Of a DNA stretch of 64,000 bases, positions 38,180-46,003 are shown piece after piece. The DNA is taken from contig NZ_RQHV01000061.1 in the NCBI RefSeq assembly GCF_004771005.1, forward strand, positions 372,001-436,000. The letters are read 5' to 3'. Within the stretch, counting starts at the first letter, position 1. Each line of letters begins with the position of its first letter. The position numbers were made by a program, and so were the translations under genes. This DNA is from Leptospira ilyithenensis (GTDB taxonomy: Bacteria > Spirochaetota > Leptospiria > Leptospirales > Leptospiraceae). The notes beneath the pieces were generated by a model. The model had not been told where the DNA came from. It ran no database searches and saw only the letters and a program-made list of their open reading frames with translations.

Positions 38180-38503
38180 ATGAATTTAAGACGAGATGTA
38201 TTTCAAGCTATAGCAGATCCGACAAGAAGAACTATACTTCTGCTGGTAGCTTCACAAACCATGACAGCAGGTGCAATTGCTTCAAACTTTGATACTGCAA
38301 GACCGACAGTTTCAAAACATTTGCAAATACTCACTGAGTGTGAATTGCTCGAACAACAACAGAACGGCAGGGAAATTTACTATCACATCAATGCAAAAAA
38401 AATGAAAGAAGTAGCCGACTTTATCGAACCATTCCGAAAAATGTGGGATGATCGGTTTAATAAATTAGAAACAATAATGAAAAAGTACAAGACCAAAAAA
38501 TAG
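38180..38503 (+). CDS. ArsR family transcriptional regulator
   Basis: This 107-residue winged-helix protein begins [20 protein letters not shown], the classic start of the ArsR subfamily linked to SRPBCC/AHSA1 genes. The recognition helix region is [19 protein letters not shown], followed by the wing (GREIYYHI). No metal-site cysteines are visible, so the signal is probably not arsenic or another metal. It is the first gene of a three-gene operon, and its own promoter carries matching palindromes. There is no obvious ribosome site because the operator occupies that place, so repression could also affect translation start. Confidence 0.93.
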   Translation: MNLRRDVFQAIADPTRRTILLLVASQTMTAGAIASNFDTARPTVSKHLQILTECELLEQQQNGREIYYHINAKKMKEVADFIEPFRKMWDDRFNKLETIMKKYKTKK

Positions 38504-38509
38504 AATCGT

Positions 38510-38974
38510 ATGGAACTAAAAACAAAAATCAATAGCGAAGACGGCAAACAGGAATTAGTGATTACAAGGGAATTCGATTTGCCATTGGAATTACTTTTTA
38601 AAGCGTATGTAGAGCCTGAAATCGTTGAACAATGGATGGGGACCAAAGTGCTGAAACTTGAAAATAAGAATCACGGCAGTTACCAATTTGAGACAACGGA
38701 TCCTAAAGGAAACAAATACCGGTTCAATGGGGTAATCCACGAGTTTAGCCACAACCGGAAAATCATTCGGACATTTGAAATGGAAAATGCCACTTTTGGC
38801 GTCCAGCTTGAATTCCTTGAATTTGAACAGCTCACAGACGACACAAGCAAGATCAATATTCATACGATATTTAAATCAGTCGCACAGAGGGATCAGATGC
38901 TGCTACTTCCCTTTGCTCAAGGCATAAATATGGCACATAACCGATTGCAAGACATTGTAAAAAAATTAGGATAA
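38510..38974 (+). CDS. SRPBCC / AHSA1-like domain protein
   Basis: This 154-residue protein has the START/Bet v1-like fold used by AHSA1-type proteins: an N-terminal strand LVITREFDLPLELLFKAYVEPE, the WMG turn, and the long C-terminal helix (GINMAHNRLQDIVKKL). It lies six bases after the ArsR gene. ArsR-SRPBCC pairs are common in soil bacteria and Bacteroidetes; the ligand is unknown. The fold binds hydrophobic small molecules in other members. The call is good for family and open for function. Confidence 0.9.
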   Translation: MELKTKINSEDGKQELVITREFDLPLELLFKAYVEPEIVEQWMGTKVLKLENKNHGSYQFETTDPKGNKYRFNGVIHEFSHNRKIIRTFEMENATFGVQLEFLEFEQLTDDTSKINIHTIFKSVAQRDQMLLLPFAQGINMAHNRLQDIVKKLG

Positions 38975-38980
38975 CACATT

Positions 38981-39352
38981 ATGACAAAGAAAAATAAAAT
39001 TATCTATTGGATTGCTACCCTCTGGCTTGCATTAGGAATGCTATCGACCGGAATTGTACAGTTATTAAAAGTGAAAGAGGACGTTGATTTTATTATACGT
39101 TTGGGTTACCCGATCTATTTTCTAACCATACTGGGTGTTTGGAAAATTTTGGGAGTTATCGCAGTGCTTATTCCTAGATTTCCTTTAGTAAAGGAGTGGG
39201 CTTATGCAGGTTTTTTCTTTGCCATGTCCGGAGCGGCATTTTCACATCTCGCATCAGATAGTCCCTTGAATGAAATATTTCCCTCTTTGTTATTACTTAC
39301 CCTAACTGTGGTATCCTGGTATTTCAGACCTGCGGATAGAAAAATCATTTAA
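38981..39352 (+). CDS. DoxX-like integral membrane protein
   Basis: This 123-residue protein has four predicted membrane helices (about 8-28, 43-65, 71-88 and 98-116). It matches the DoxX-like family found next to ArsR/SRPBCC genes. The start of helix 1 (IIYWIATLWLALGMLSTGIVQLL), the VKEWAYAGFFFAMSGAAFSHL region and a C-terminal WYFRPAD tail are typical. The gene closes the ArsR operon seven bases after the SRPBCC gene. The function of this family is not established; roles in redox or thiol stress have been proposed for relatives. Confidence 0.85.
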   Translation: MTKKNKIIYWIATLWLALGMLSTGIVQLLKVKEDVDFIIRLGYPIYFLTILGVWKILGVIAVLIPRFPLVKEWAYAGFFFAMSGAAFSHLASDSPLNEIFPSLLLLTLTVVSWYFRPADRKII

Positions 39353-39441
39353 GTGAAATGGTAATCATCCATAACTTAGAGTATCAATCAAGTAGATGGA
39401 TCGGATTCTCGATGGATTAGGACTGGAGGATTAGATAAGGT

Positions 39442-40017
39442 ATGAGCAAAAACAATAATAATAAAAAAACATTATCATTGGAACAACGAGAGATATTACT
39501 CGGAACGTTGAAAGCCCGTTTTGAGAAAAATAAGAACCGCCATAAAGGTCTCGAATGGGCTAAAATACAAACAAAGCTGGAAGCTAACACTGAAAAACTC
39601 TGGTCACTGGGTGAAATGGAAAGAACTGGCGGTGAACCGGATGTTGTTCGTTATGATAAAGAAACTGGCGAATACGTCTTTTATGATTGTTCAACGGAAA
39701 GTCCTAAAAACCGAAGAAGTGTTTGTTACGACCGCGAAGCGCTACAATCAAGGAAAGAACATAAACCGGAGAGTAGTGCCATCGATCTGGCTGCTACAAT
39801 GGGAATTGAAATTTTAACGGAAGAGGAATACCGGGAATTGCAGAAACTTGGAAATTTCGATACGAAAACATCAAGCTGGATTAAAACACCTTCTGCTATT
39901 AGAGAACTCGGTGGGGCCCTCTTTGCCGATTACCGCTATGGCAATGTTTTCGTGTATCACAACGGTGCTGAATCTTATTATGCTGCCAGGGGGTTTCGCG
40001 GCTCACTACGGGTTTGA
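39442..40017 (+). CDS. DUF4256 domain protein
   Basis: This 191-residue soluble protein covers one DUF4256 domain. It has an Asn/Lys-rich start (MSKNNNNKKTLSLEQREILL), then RHKGLEWAKIQTKLE, GGEPDVV, EYVFYDCSTESPKNRRSVCYD and the C-terminal SWIKTPSAIRELGGALFADYR. The family is often found near SRPBCC and ArsR genes, but its function is unknown. The ATG at 39442 has GGAGGATTAGATAAGG upstream. It is 89 bases after the DoxX gene and converges with the operon on the other strand, 27 bases away. Confidence 0.85.
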   Translation: MSKNNNNKKTLSLEQREILLGTLKARFEKNKNRHKGLEWAKIQTKLEANTEKLWSLGEMERTGGEPDVVRYDKETGEYVFYDCSTESPKNRRSVCYDREALQSRKEHKPESSAIDLAATMGIEILTEEEYRELQKLGNFDTKTSSWIKTPSAIRELGGALFADYRYGNVFVYHNGAESYYAARGFRGSLRV

Positions 40018-40044
40018 AGGTCGACGGTAGAGGTTCCTTACTTA

Positions 40045-40431
40045 CTACGATTGGGAAGTTGCAACCAGGATTGAACACACGAGAAGTATGATGGTAACAG
40101 GCGCCCAAATGATTCTTTCCCATTCGCTTGGTGTAATTAAATTCAAAACAACTCCGATAGAAAAGAAAGCAACTACTACCCAGATGATTTTTACCGAATA
40201 AGAATACCAATCGGGAAACAAAATGCCTGCTCGGGTAAAAACGATGGTCCCCATGATTCCTAAAATCAATATTTGAAAGATACAGGCAATTCGCATCTTG
40301 AAAGGAAAAATGCCGGGGAATTTTCCACCCATAGCTAACTTTCCCCAAGGCATACCCAGTCCCAGAGCAATTTGAAATAGAATTACAATCACTAAGAAAA
40401 AACCGAATACAAATACCGATACATTCTTCAT
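40045..40431 (-). CDS. Hypothetical four-helix membrane protein
   Basis: This 128-residue integral membrane protein has four hydrophobic helices (about 5-27, 48-66, 80-100 and 108-125). Conserved-looking turns are GLGMPWGKLAMGGKFPG, near the first loop, and PSEWERIIWAPVT before the last helix. This pattern is known from small uncharacterised membrane proteins in soil bacteria, but I do not recognise a named family. It is the last gene of a - strand operon and overlaps the SRPBCC gene by four bases. Confidence 0.8.
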   Translation of the reverse strand: MKNVSVFVFGFFLVIVILFQIALGLGMPWGKLAMGGKFPGIFPFKMRIACIFQILILGIMGTIVFTRAGILFPDWYSYSVKIIWVVVAFFSIGVVLNLITPSEWERIIWAPVTIILLVCSILVATSQS

Positions 40432-40865
40432 GTTTTTCTATCTGCTGCTTCTGCAGTTGCCTTCACTGCTTCAAGTGCCAGCTTCCAACCCGATCGGATG
40501 TTTTCATACTCTTTTTGATTTATAGGAACTTTAAAATCTTCCCGCCCGATTAATTCCGTAAATTCATCTTCTTTTTCGAATCTATATGTGATCACCGAAT
40601 TAATGATAGGCGAATCTCCCTCTTCGGAAGCAATTGTTTCAAATAAGGAATGTTTGAAATAACTATCAGGTTCGATTTCCAGAATTTTCCCGCGGGTTAA
40701 CATCTTTCCATCCAATCCTTTCCAACCGAAAGAACTTCCTTGTTTCCAGTTTGTAACATATTCTCCGCCCATTTGTCTTGTGAGAATAGGGTTTGTAAAA
40801 ACTTCCCATACTGTGGAAGGTTTCGCATGAATCAGTATCTTTGTTTCAATAAAAGAGAAGTCCAT
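40428..40865 (-). CDS. SRPBCC family protein
   Basis: This 145-residue protein has the START-like SRPBCC fold. The first strand (FIETKILIHAKPSTVWEVFTNP) leads into QMGGEYVTNWKQGSSFGWKG, and the protein ends in a C-terminal helix (SGWKLALEAVKATAEA). It differs clearly from the SRPBCC protein encoded at 38510, so this is not a recent duplication. Its ATG overlaps the stop of the DUF1272 gene by one base and its own stop overlaps the membrane protein gene by four, so all three - strand genes are likely co-translated. The ligand is unknown. Confidence 0.88.
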   Translation of the reverse strand: MDFSFIETKILIHAKPSTVWEVFTNPILTRQMGGEYVTNWKQGSSFGWKGLDGKMLTRGKILEIEPDSYFKHSLFETIASEEGDSPIINSVITYRFEKEDEFTELIGREDFKVPINQKEYENIRSGWKLALEAVKATAEAADRKT

Positions 40866-41173
40866 TATCTTTGTTTCGCTGGAATTTTTGAAATTCCTTT
40901 CGCAAATAGAGAATGTTCTGCCGGATCCAATGGTCTGTAAACGGTTTTGGTACTTGCCGGGTATTCGGATAAGTTGTTATTGTTTTTCCAGTTGTTTTTG
41001 GGACGAATCGGTCTCTGGCTAAAACCTCCGCCGCAATTGGGGCAGACATTTTCTAAAAAACTTTCATAACAATGAAAGCAGAATGTGCATTCGAATGAAC
41101 AGATCATCGCTTCCGAAGATTCGGGCGGTAGCAACTTACCGCAATTTTCACAATTGGGTCTGAGTTCTAACAT
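40865..41173 (-). CDS. DUF1272 domain zinc-ribbon protein
   Basis: I place the start at ATG 41173, giving 102 residues beginning MLELRPNCENCGKLLPPES, the known DUF1272 start; a longer in-frame extension to 41338 would cross the inverted repeat and is not homologous. The domain carries four or more Cys pairs (NCENC, CSFECTFCFHC, CPNCGG) that most likely bind zinc. The tail (about 60-102) is polar and unlike DUF1272. The gene is the first of the - strand operon. Its promoter must lie in or near the large inverted repeat just upstream. Confidence 0.88.
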   Translation of the reverse strand: MLELRPNCENCGKLLPPESSEAMICSFECTFCFHCYESFLENVCPNCGGGFSQRPIRPKNNWKNNNNLSEYPASTKTVYRPLDPAEHSLFAKGISKIPAKQR

Positions 41174-41193
41174 AATGGTTAGATTTAAATTTC

Positions 41194-41265
41194 TGAATAT
41201 TTTTTTGCAATGAGGATTTGCTATTTTGAGAAAACTACTCAAAATAGCAGTGTAAAAAATATTCA
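41194..41265. repeat. Nested perfect inverted repeat (12 bp + 12 bp arms)
   Basis: Outer arms TGAATATTTTTT (41194-41205) and AAAAAATATTCA (41254-41265) are perfect complements. Inside them, TGCTATTTTGAG (41219-41230) and CTCAAAATAGCA (41238-41249) are also perfect, around a seven-base loop. The 72-base unit lies between the divergent DUF1272 and serine hydrolase genes. It could be a bidirectional regulatory hairpin, a double operator or a very small MITE-like element. No clear target-site duplication flanks it. Confidence 0.8.
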
Positions 41266-41483
41266 TTGATAAGAGATCCTTTGGGTGATAAGATATTTTC
41301 TCATTTATATTTGCACAGAGACTGTTTTTCCTTTTCACATTTCTTATTGTTACTTTAAATTACGGATGTCAGGAACCTATTGTTCGACCAGGAAGGAATT
41401 CCTGTTCACCGCCAATTGCCGATTCCTTTTGGCAACCTGCAAATACGAATGAGTCTGGCTTTTCCGCAGAGACATTTTGTAAT

Positions 41484-42491
41484 GTGCTTAGAGAATACGT
41501 CGAGAAAAACAATCGTCTACATTCGGTTTTGATCGAAAGGCACGGTAAACTCATCGCTGAAATTTATCATAATGGTAAGGACAGTCCTTTGAGTATAAGA
41601 TATGGTTTTAGATTGCCATTCGATGGCGAATCAACTTTCGATAAGGAAACTTTGCATGATGTCCGATCCGTAAGCAAGAGCGTCGTATCTCTGTTATTCG
41701 GAATTGCGTTGGAGAAAAAGCTCATACCTGAAATTGATGCAAGCGTGCTTTCATCATTTCCCGAATTGGACGATCTCGGATCGGTTCAACACCGTTCTGT
41801 GACTTGGCGGCATTTGCTTACAATGAGTGGTGGTCTGGATTGGAAAGAATGGGGGCGAGGATTTTTGACTAATGACGAGGCAAGGTTGTATTGGAAAAAA
41901 GATCTGGTAAGATTTGTTTTTGAACGACCTATCATTGAACCTGCAGGAAAGGTATTTAATTATAATGGAGGAGGAACTTCCGTTCTTGCCGAAATACTTA
42001 CGAAAGAAACCGAAAAGTCTCTGGATGAATTGGCTGCCGAGTGGCTTTTTCATCCGATAGGAATCAACGAGTATGAATGGGTTAAGGATCGGTATGGGCG
42101 CGCACTTGCTTTCGGTGGATTGCGTTTGCGACCGCGTGATATGTTAAAATTAGGAAGACTAATGTTGAATGGAGGCATTTGGGAAAAAAAACAAATTGTT
42201 CCGAATCAGTGGATTATGGATTCACTCAAACCGCATATTTCCACAAATATTACAATGCTCAGCGGTGACGAAAGTCCCGTAAAATATGGTTATCAATGGT
42301 GGATTGGAGAGACTTATCTTCCCAATCGAAGGGTTTCCTGGCAAGCCGCTCTCGGAAATGGCGGGCAACGAATTTATATTGTTCCCGATTTGGATCTTGT
42401 TGTGGTTACAACTGCGGGAGAATACGGGTCGGCGGGCATCGGTAAAGAGATAGGAATGTTACTGGACAAAATCATTGCGACTGCAAATTGA
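41484..42491 (+). CDS. Serine hydrolase of the beta-lactamase/6-aminohexanoate-dimer hydrolase type, probable lipoprotein
   Basis: This class C beta-lactamase-fold hydrolase has the SxxK motif SVSK (in DVRSVSKSVVSLL), a YNG motif (FNYNGGGTSV) and a C-terminal GNGGQ segment in place of KTG. Coordinates use GTG 41484, the first usable start codon, giving 335 residues. The same frame is open upstream to a stop at 41289, however, and encodes a hydrophobic stretch (LFFLFTFLIVTLNYGCQE), a convincing lipoprotein signal with Cys at 41367. No ATG, GTG or TTG precedes it; CTG 41322 or ATA 41307 could start it. Either a rare start is used or a small indel has separated leader and start. Confidence 0.85.
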   Translation: MLREYVEKNNRLHSVLIERHGKLIAEIYHNGKDSPLSIRYGFRLPFDGESTFDKETLHDVRSVSKSVVSLLFGIALEKKLIPEIDASVLSSFPELDDLGSVQHRSVTWRHLLTMSGGLDWKEWGRGFLTNDEARLYWKKDLVRFVFERPIIEPAGKVFNYNGGGTSVLAEILTKETEKSLDELAAEWLFHPIGINEYEWVKDRYGRALAFGGLRLRPRDMLKLGRLMLNGGIWEKKQIVPNQWIMDSLKPHISTNITMLSGDESPVKYGYQWWIGETYLPNRRVSWQAALGNGGQRIYIVPDLDLVVVTTAGEYGSAGIGKEIGMLLDKIIATAN

Positions 42492-42847
42492 TTTTTTTTC
42501 GTATCAAGAGCGAGCGTCTATAGGTGATTTACTTTTGAAGCATATTTCTAATTTTGAAGCAATATGGAACTTCCCATAATGTATATTATGTCGCATGAGA
42601 TTTTGGATCGATTGTATGGAAAGGCACATAAGTAACACTTTAGATCACTCTCTATCATATAAGTGACATTAATGATTTATTTATATAGTAAAAAACTATT
42701 TTCGACATTCAATGCTTTACTTATCTGCAAATCTAAATTCGATCAAGTAGCAAAATTATTATCTTTTCTGCCTCAGGAGCATCGTTTCAGCTTTTACTTT
42801 TGAGCGATTTGTATTTGCCAAATTAAAGTAAGTTCACATCATAAAAT
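42492..42847. promoter_or_regulatory. 356-base AT-rich intergenic region before the EAL gene
   Basis: No supported gene is seen here. It holds a perfect palindrome CATAAT-GTAT-ATTATG (42575-42590), a tandem TTTTGAAGCA repeat (42533 and 42552) and an 11-base direct repeat TTTACTTTTGA at 42528 and 42793. These could be regulator sites for the phosphodiesterase gene. An 18-codon open frame at 42579-42635 is too short to call. Confidence 0.4.
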
Positions 42848-44389
42848 ATGCGCCGAAAAAAAATAATTATTACTTCAACGTTATTGGCTTTATTCGCTTC
42901 GCTTGTTCCTCTTCTGATTGCATTATATCTTTCCTATGTTTTTGCCGTCGATCATGAACAAAAACGCCTGCAGCAATTTGCACATCAGGCAATCGGTCGT
43001 TCTAACATTTCTTTTCAACAATCCATAGACGTGTTGCTGTCATTAGACAAACTTAATGTCTTGCCTTGCTCTCCGAGTCATATTGCATTTATGCAGAAAT
43101 TACATTTTTCTATGCGCAATATTGAAGAGATCGGTTATTTCAAAAACGGTATTTTAAAATGTACTTCCTGGGGACATCTCGATTTGAATTTTAAAAAGTC
43201 GGATATTGATTTCGTTCTGCCATACGGAATCGAGGTATCGCTCAATGTTCGAGCGATAGTGAACGAGGATATAAGTCTGATCGGTCTTCATTATAATGAT
43301 TATAATGTACTGATTCAAGCTACTCGTTTTGCGGACATTATTGTAGATCCTGATATCAGACTTTCAGTGCTAACGGAAGATGGTGTATTGTTAGGTGCAA
43401 TCAACGAACCTGATTCGGATTTGATCAAATTTGCAATGGCTCATCCGGATAACAATTTCTATAAAGAGAGCCTGGTTTCCGTTGTGCATAAGTCCGGTCT
43501 GGTCGCAATTGCCATAGAGCCGGAAAGCAGATTGTTCGACAAACTTCGTCATGATCAGATTTTACTTTTATCATTCGGCCTTTTTATGGCTCTTTTTATG
43601 GTCGTATTGGTCGTCTGGTTTTCCCGTCATAGACTATCACCTTATAGCGAGTTGGCGCTTGCAATTGAAGACAAGGAATTTATCGTCCATTACCAACCTA
43701 TCGTTGACCTCAGGACAGGTAAATGTGTTGGTGCTGAGGCTTTGGTTCGTTGGATTCGGGCGGACGGATCAATGATACGTCCTGATTTTTTCATTCCACT
43801 TGCGGAAGAAAGCGATTTGATCATGCGGATCACAGATCAGGTGATTGAAACGGTCGTTGCCGACATGAAGGATCTGCTTGTTTTGGATCGAAGTATCCAT
43901 ATTGCAATCAATGTAAGTGCAAAGGATGTTTCTTCGGGAAGGATCCTCGAAATTACGGAATCTTTGATGAAAGATACTGGAATAGAAAGACAACAAATTT
44001 GGCTGGAAGTCACCGAACGTGGATTTATGGACATAGAATCCGCCCGTGCAACGGTCGATCGTGCTCGTGAATCAGGGCATCTTGTTGCGATCGATGATTT
44101 TGGAACCGGTTATTCCAGCTTGTCATACTTGCAAGGATTTCCTTTGGATGTCATCAAAATCGATAAATCGTTTGTGGATAAGATCGAAACGGGTTCAACT
44201 ACGAGCGGAGTGATTACACATATCATTGATATTGCAAAGACTCTCAATCTTATAATTGTAGCTGAAGGTGTGGAAACGCAGGAGCAATACAACTATCTGT
44301 TAAATCGCTCTGTAGAATACGGGCAGGGATGGTTATTTGCAAAGGCAATGCCGAAAAAGGACTTTATTCTTTTTCTTCGTAAGAAATAA
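42848..44389 (+). CDS. CSS-motif-like EAL domain cyclic di-GMP phosphodiesterase
   Basis: This 513-residue inner-membrane protein has a first helix (8-33), a periplasmic sensor domain with a CSS-like motif (LPCSPSHI near 73 and a second Cys in LKCTSWG) and a second helix (about 238-258). A cytoplasmic EAL domain follows. The EAL catalytic residues appear complete: GAEALVRW, INVSA, EVTERG, AIDDFGTGYSS, IKIDKSF and VAEGVET, with the late YGQGWLFAKAM. Relatives use the periplasmic Cys pair as a redox switch that controls c-di-GMP hydrolysis; here the motif is CSP instead of CSS. No ribosome site is obvious before ATG 42848. The gene end overlaps the convergent lipoprotein gene by 26 bases. Confidence 0.93.
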   Translation: MRRKKIIITSTLLALFASLVPLLIALYLSYVFAVDHEQKRLQQFAHQAIGRSNISFQQSIDVLLSLDKLNVLPCSPSHIAFMQKLHFSMRNIEEIGYFKNGILKCTSWGHLDLNFKKSDIDFVLPYGIEVSLNVRAIVNEDISLIGLHYNDYNVLIQATRFADIIVDPDIRLSVLTEDGVLLGAINEPDSDLIKFAMAHPDNNFYKESLVSVVHKSGLVAIAIEPESRLFDKLRHDQILLLSFGLFMALFMVVLVVWFSRHRLSPYSELALAIEDKEFIVHYQPIVDLRTGKCVGAEALVRWIRADGSMIRPDFFIPLAEESDLIMRITDQVIETVVADMKDLLVLDRSIHIAINVSAKDVSSGRILEITESLMKDTGIERQQIWLEVTERGFMDIESARATVDRARESGHLVAIDDFGTGYSSLSYLQGFPLDVIKIDKSFVDKIETGSTTSGVITHIIDIAKTLNLIIVAEGVETQEQYNYLLNRSVEYGQGWLFAKAMPKKDFILFLRKK

Positions 44390-44831
44390 AATTCAGATCT
44401 TCTTTTGTGATTAACAATCGGATTCCGTCTTCGATACTTAGAGAAACGGAATGCAATTCCACTTTTTCGATTTCCGTCGGAAAAAGATGAATGATTTCGG
44501 AACATTGCCTAGAGGATTCGGGTCGCAAAGGTCGATTCAGTTTACAAATCAATTCCGGAGTTTTGTAAGTTTCGGGGATCAGTATCAATCCTTGTTTTTC
44601 CACTGCAAATAATAACGCAGAGAAATTACGAATATTGCCTAGTGAGAGATTGGAAACGGTTAAACTCAAATGAAGGTGTTTCGGAGATTTTGCGGGAAGT
44701 CTTTTGAATTCGATAAATACCGGTTGACCTCCGATTTTTGCGTTTTCCTTCGCCGTATGTTTTTTTTCACTGAAACTGATGCAGCCTGCTGAAAGCAAGC
44801 TGCATAATGGAAAGATTGCAAAAAGTTTCAT
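44364..44831 (-). CDS. Hypothetical lipoprotein
   Basis: This 155-residue protein starts at ATG 44831 (a TTG directly before it is in frame). The signal MKLFAIFPLCSLLSAGC has a good lipobox LSAGC. The mature part has no domain that I recognise; it holds beta-type stretches (HLHLSLTVSNLSLGNIRNFSALLFAVEKQG) and one further Cys pair (ICKLNRPLRPESSRQC). It follows the Band 7 lipoprotein gene by six bases, and the two are probably co-transcribed. The coding end overlaps the EAL gene on the opposite strand. Confidence 0.78.
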   Translation of the reverse strand: MKLFAIFPLCSLLSAGCISFSEKKHTAKENAKIGGQPVFIEFKRLPAKSPKHLHLSLTVSNLSLGNIRNFSALLFAVEKQGLILIPETYKTPELICKLNRPLRPESSRQCSEIIHLFPTEIEKVELHSVSLSIEDGIRLLITKEDLNFISYEEKE

Positions 44832-44837
44832 CAAGCT

Positions 44838-45674
44838 TTATTTATTGAAAGGAACCAGTATTGTTGACTTGTCACCCAACATTTGTTGAGGAAGTTTTCC
44901 GTCCCATTTTTCAATCCACATTTTCTGGATCATAAGAGGTGTCAGTTGTTGTGACTCCAGCCTGATTTGATTGGCAGTTCCTTCCGCTTTCGCTTTTTCG
45001 ATTTTGGCTTGGGCAACTGCTTCTCTCAGTTCGTTTTCCCTTTGTTCCGCTTTTTGGATCTGTTCTATTTTTGCATCCAGTGCCTGTTTTACTTTATCGG
45101 GCAGTCTCATGGTCCCGATCCAATAAAGTCTTTCTACAATGATTCCTTTTGCAGCAAACTCCTGTTTTACGGCTTCCGTCGATTTTTCTATAAGCTCCAC
45201 TCTTCCCTGGCCGTAAATCATATCGGAAGTCATACTGGATGCAAGCCGGTTCAATACATCCCTGACTGCAGTGCGTAAAACACTGTCGGTGATTTCATCA
45301 ATACCTCTTCTGTACGTTTGGAATAGAACATTCGCTTTTTCGGGTTCCACTCGGAATTGGATTCCCACATCGGCATTGACTGTTAAACCTTCTTTGGTTT
45401 GGATATCTATGGATTCGTTTGTTTCCGAATCTTCCTGATAATCCGCAGTCCACACATAGGTTTTGGTAAATGTAGGATAGAGATAAAGTTCTTCGTTGAT
45501 TCCCACCCAATAACGACCCACTCCCAGTTCTTCCGAATCAACTCCTTTACTTGAACCGAGTAAATAAACTTTTACACCTACATAACCCGCCGGTACTTTT
45601 TCACAACCGGTAATAAAAAAGGTGGAGACTAAAATAAGCAAAAAGACAGAGACTAGGAGTTTTTTATTTTTCAT
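44838..45674 (-). CDS. SPFH/Band 7 domain lipoprotein
   Basis: This 278-residue prohibitin-like protein has a signal MKNKKLLVSVFLLILVSTFFITGC with a lipobox, so the protein is probably lipid-anchored rather than held by a membrane helix. The SPFH domain runs from about 25 to 200 (VPAGYVGVKVYLLG, VNADVGIQFRV). A charged helical segment rich in Glu/Ala/Lys follows (KIEQIQKAEQRENELREAV), typical of prohibitin coiled coils. Band 7 proteins form membrane ring scaffolds or regulate proteases. Its end is ten bases before, and its start overlaps by 11 bases, its - strand neighbours. Confidence 0.88.
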   Translation of the reverse strand: MKNKKLLVSVFLLILVSTFFITGCEKVPAGYVGVKVYLLGSSKGVDSEELGVGRYWVGINEELYLYPTFTKTYVWTADYQEDSETNESIDIQTKEGLTVNADVGIQFRVEPEKANVLFQTYRRGIDEITDSVLRTAVRDVLNRLASSMTSDMIYGQGRVELIEKSTEAVKQEFAAKGIIVERLYWIGTMRLPDKVKQALDAKIEQIQKAEQRENELREAVAQAKIEKAKAEGTANQIRLESQQLTPLMIQKMWIEKWDGKLPQQMLGDKSTILVPFNK

Positions 45675-45888
45675 TGGTTTCCTTTATCCATTTTTTGAGA
45701 TGATCCTTTGAAATCCAACCTACAATCGGCGGAATCCAGGATGCAACAAGGACACCTAAACCTAACAAGACTTTAGAATCTTCATTGCTTGAGATCAGAC
45801 CGGGCAATTGATACGCATATAGAAAAAAATAAAAGCATAGAGATAAAAACCCTGAAAAAAATAGGAAAAATTTAACTTTTATATCCAT
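45664..45888 (-). CDS. Small hypothetical membrane protein
   Basis: I start it at ATG 45888, with GAGAGTGG upstream, giving 74 residues; a longer frame to 45984 would add a non-hydrophobic leader with no ribosome site. Two membrane helices are predicted (about 6-26 and 38-58), with a short charged C terminus (SKDHLKKWIKETNEK). It is the first gene of a three-gene - strand group with the two lipoprotein genes and overlaps the Band 7 gene. Its function is unknown. Confidence 0.65.
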   Translation of the reverse strand: MDIKVKFFLFFSGFLSLCFYFFLYAYQLPGLISSNEDSKVLLGLGVLVASWIPPIVGWISKDHLKKWIKETNEK

Positions 45889-46003
45889 TGCCACTCTCTT
45901 TTTTCTTTCTACTTGCCCGGAATTCTTGGAAAATCTAAGGAATTTGAGAATCAAGGTCAAATGAAAAATCAGATTCCATGCCAAAATAGATTTAAGAATT
46001 TAC

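Noticed and set aside
41174..41338. N-terminal extension of the DUF1272 protein through the inverted repeat
   Set aside because: The family starts at MLELRPNC (41173), and the extension is not homologous.
42579..42635. 18-codon open frame starting at the palindrome before the EAL gene
   Set aside because: It is too short, with weak ribosome site and no recognisable peptide; the palindrome overlap makes a regulator site the simpler reading.
45889..45984. Longer start for the small membrane protein at 45664
   Set aside because: ATG 45888 has a ribosome site and starts directly before the first helix.
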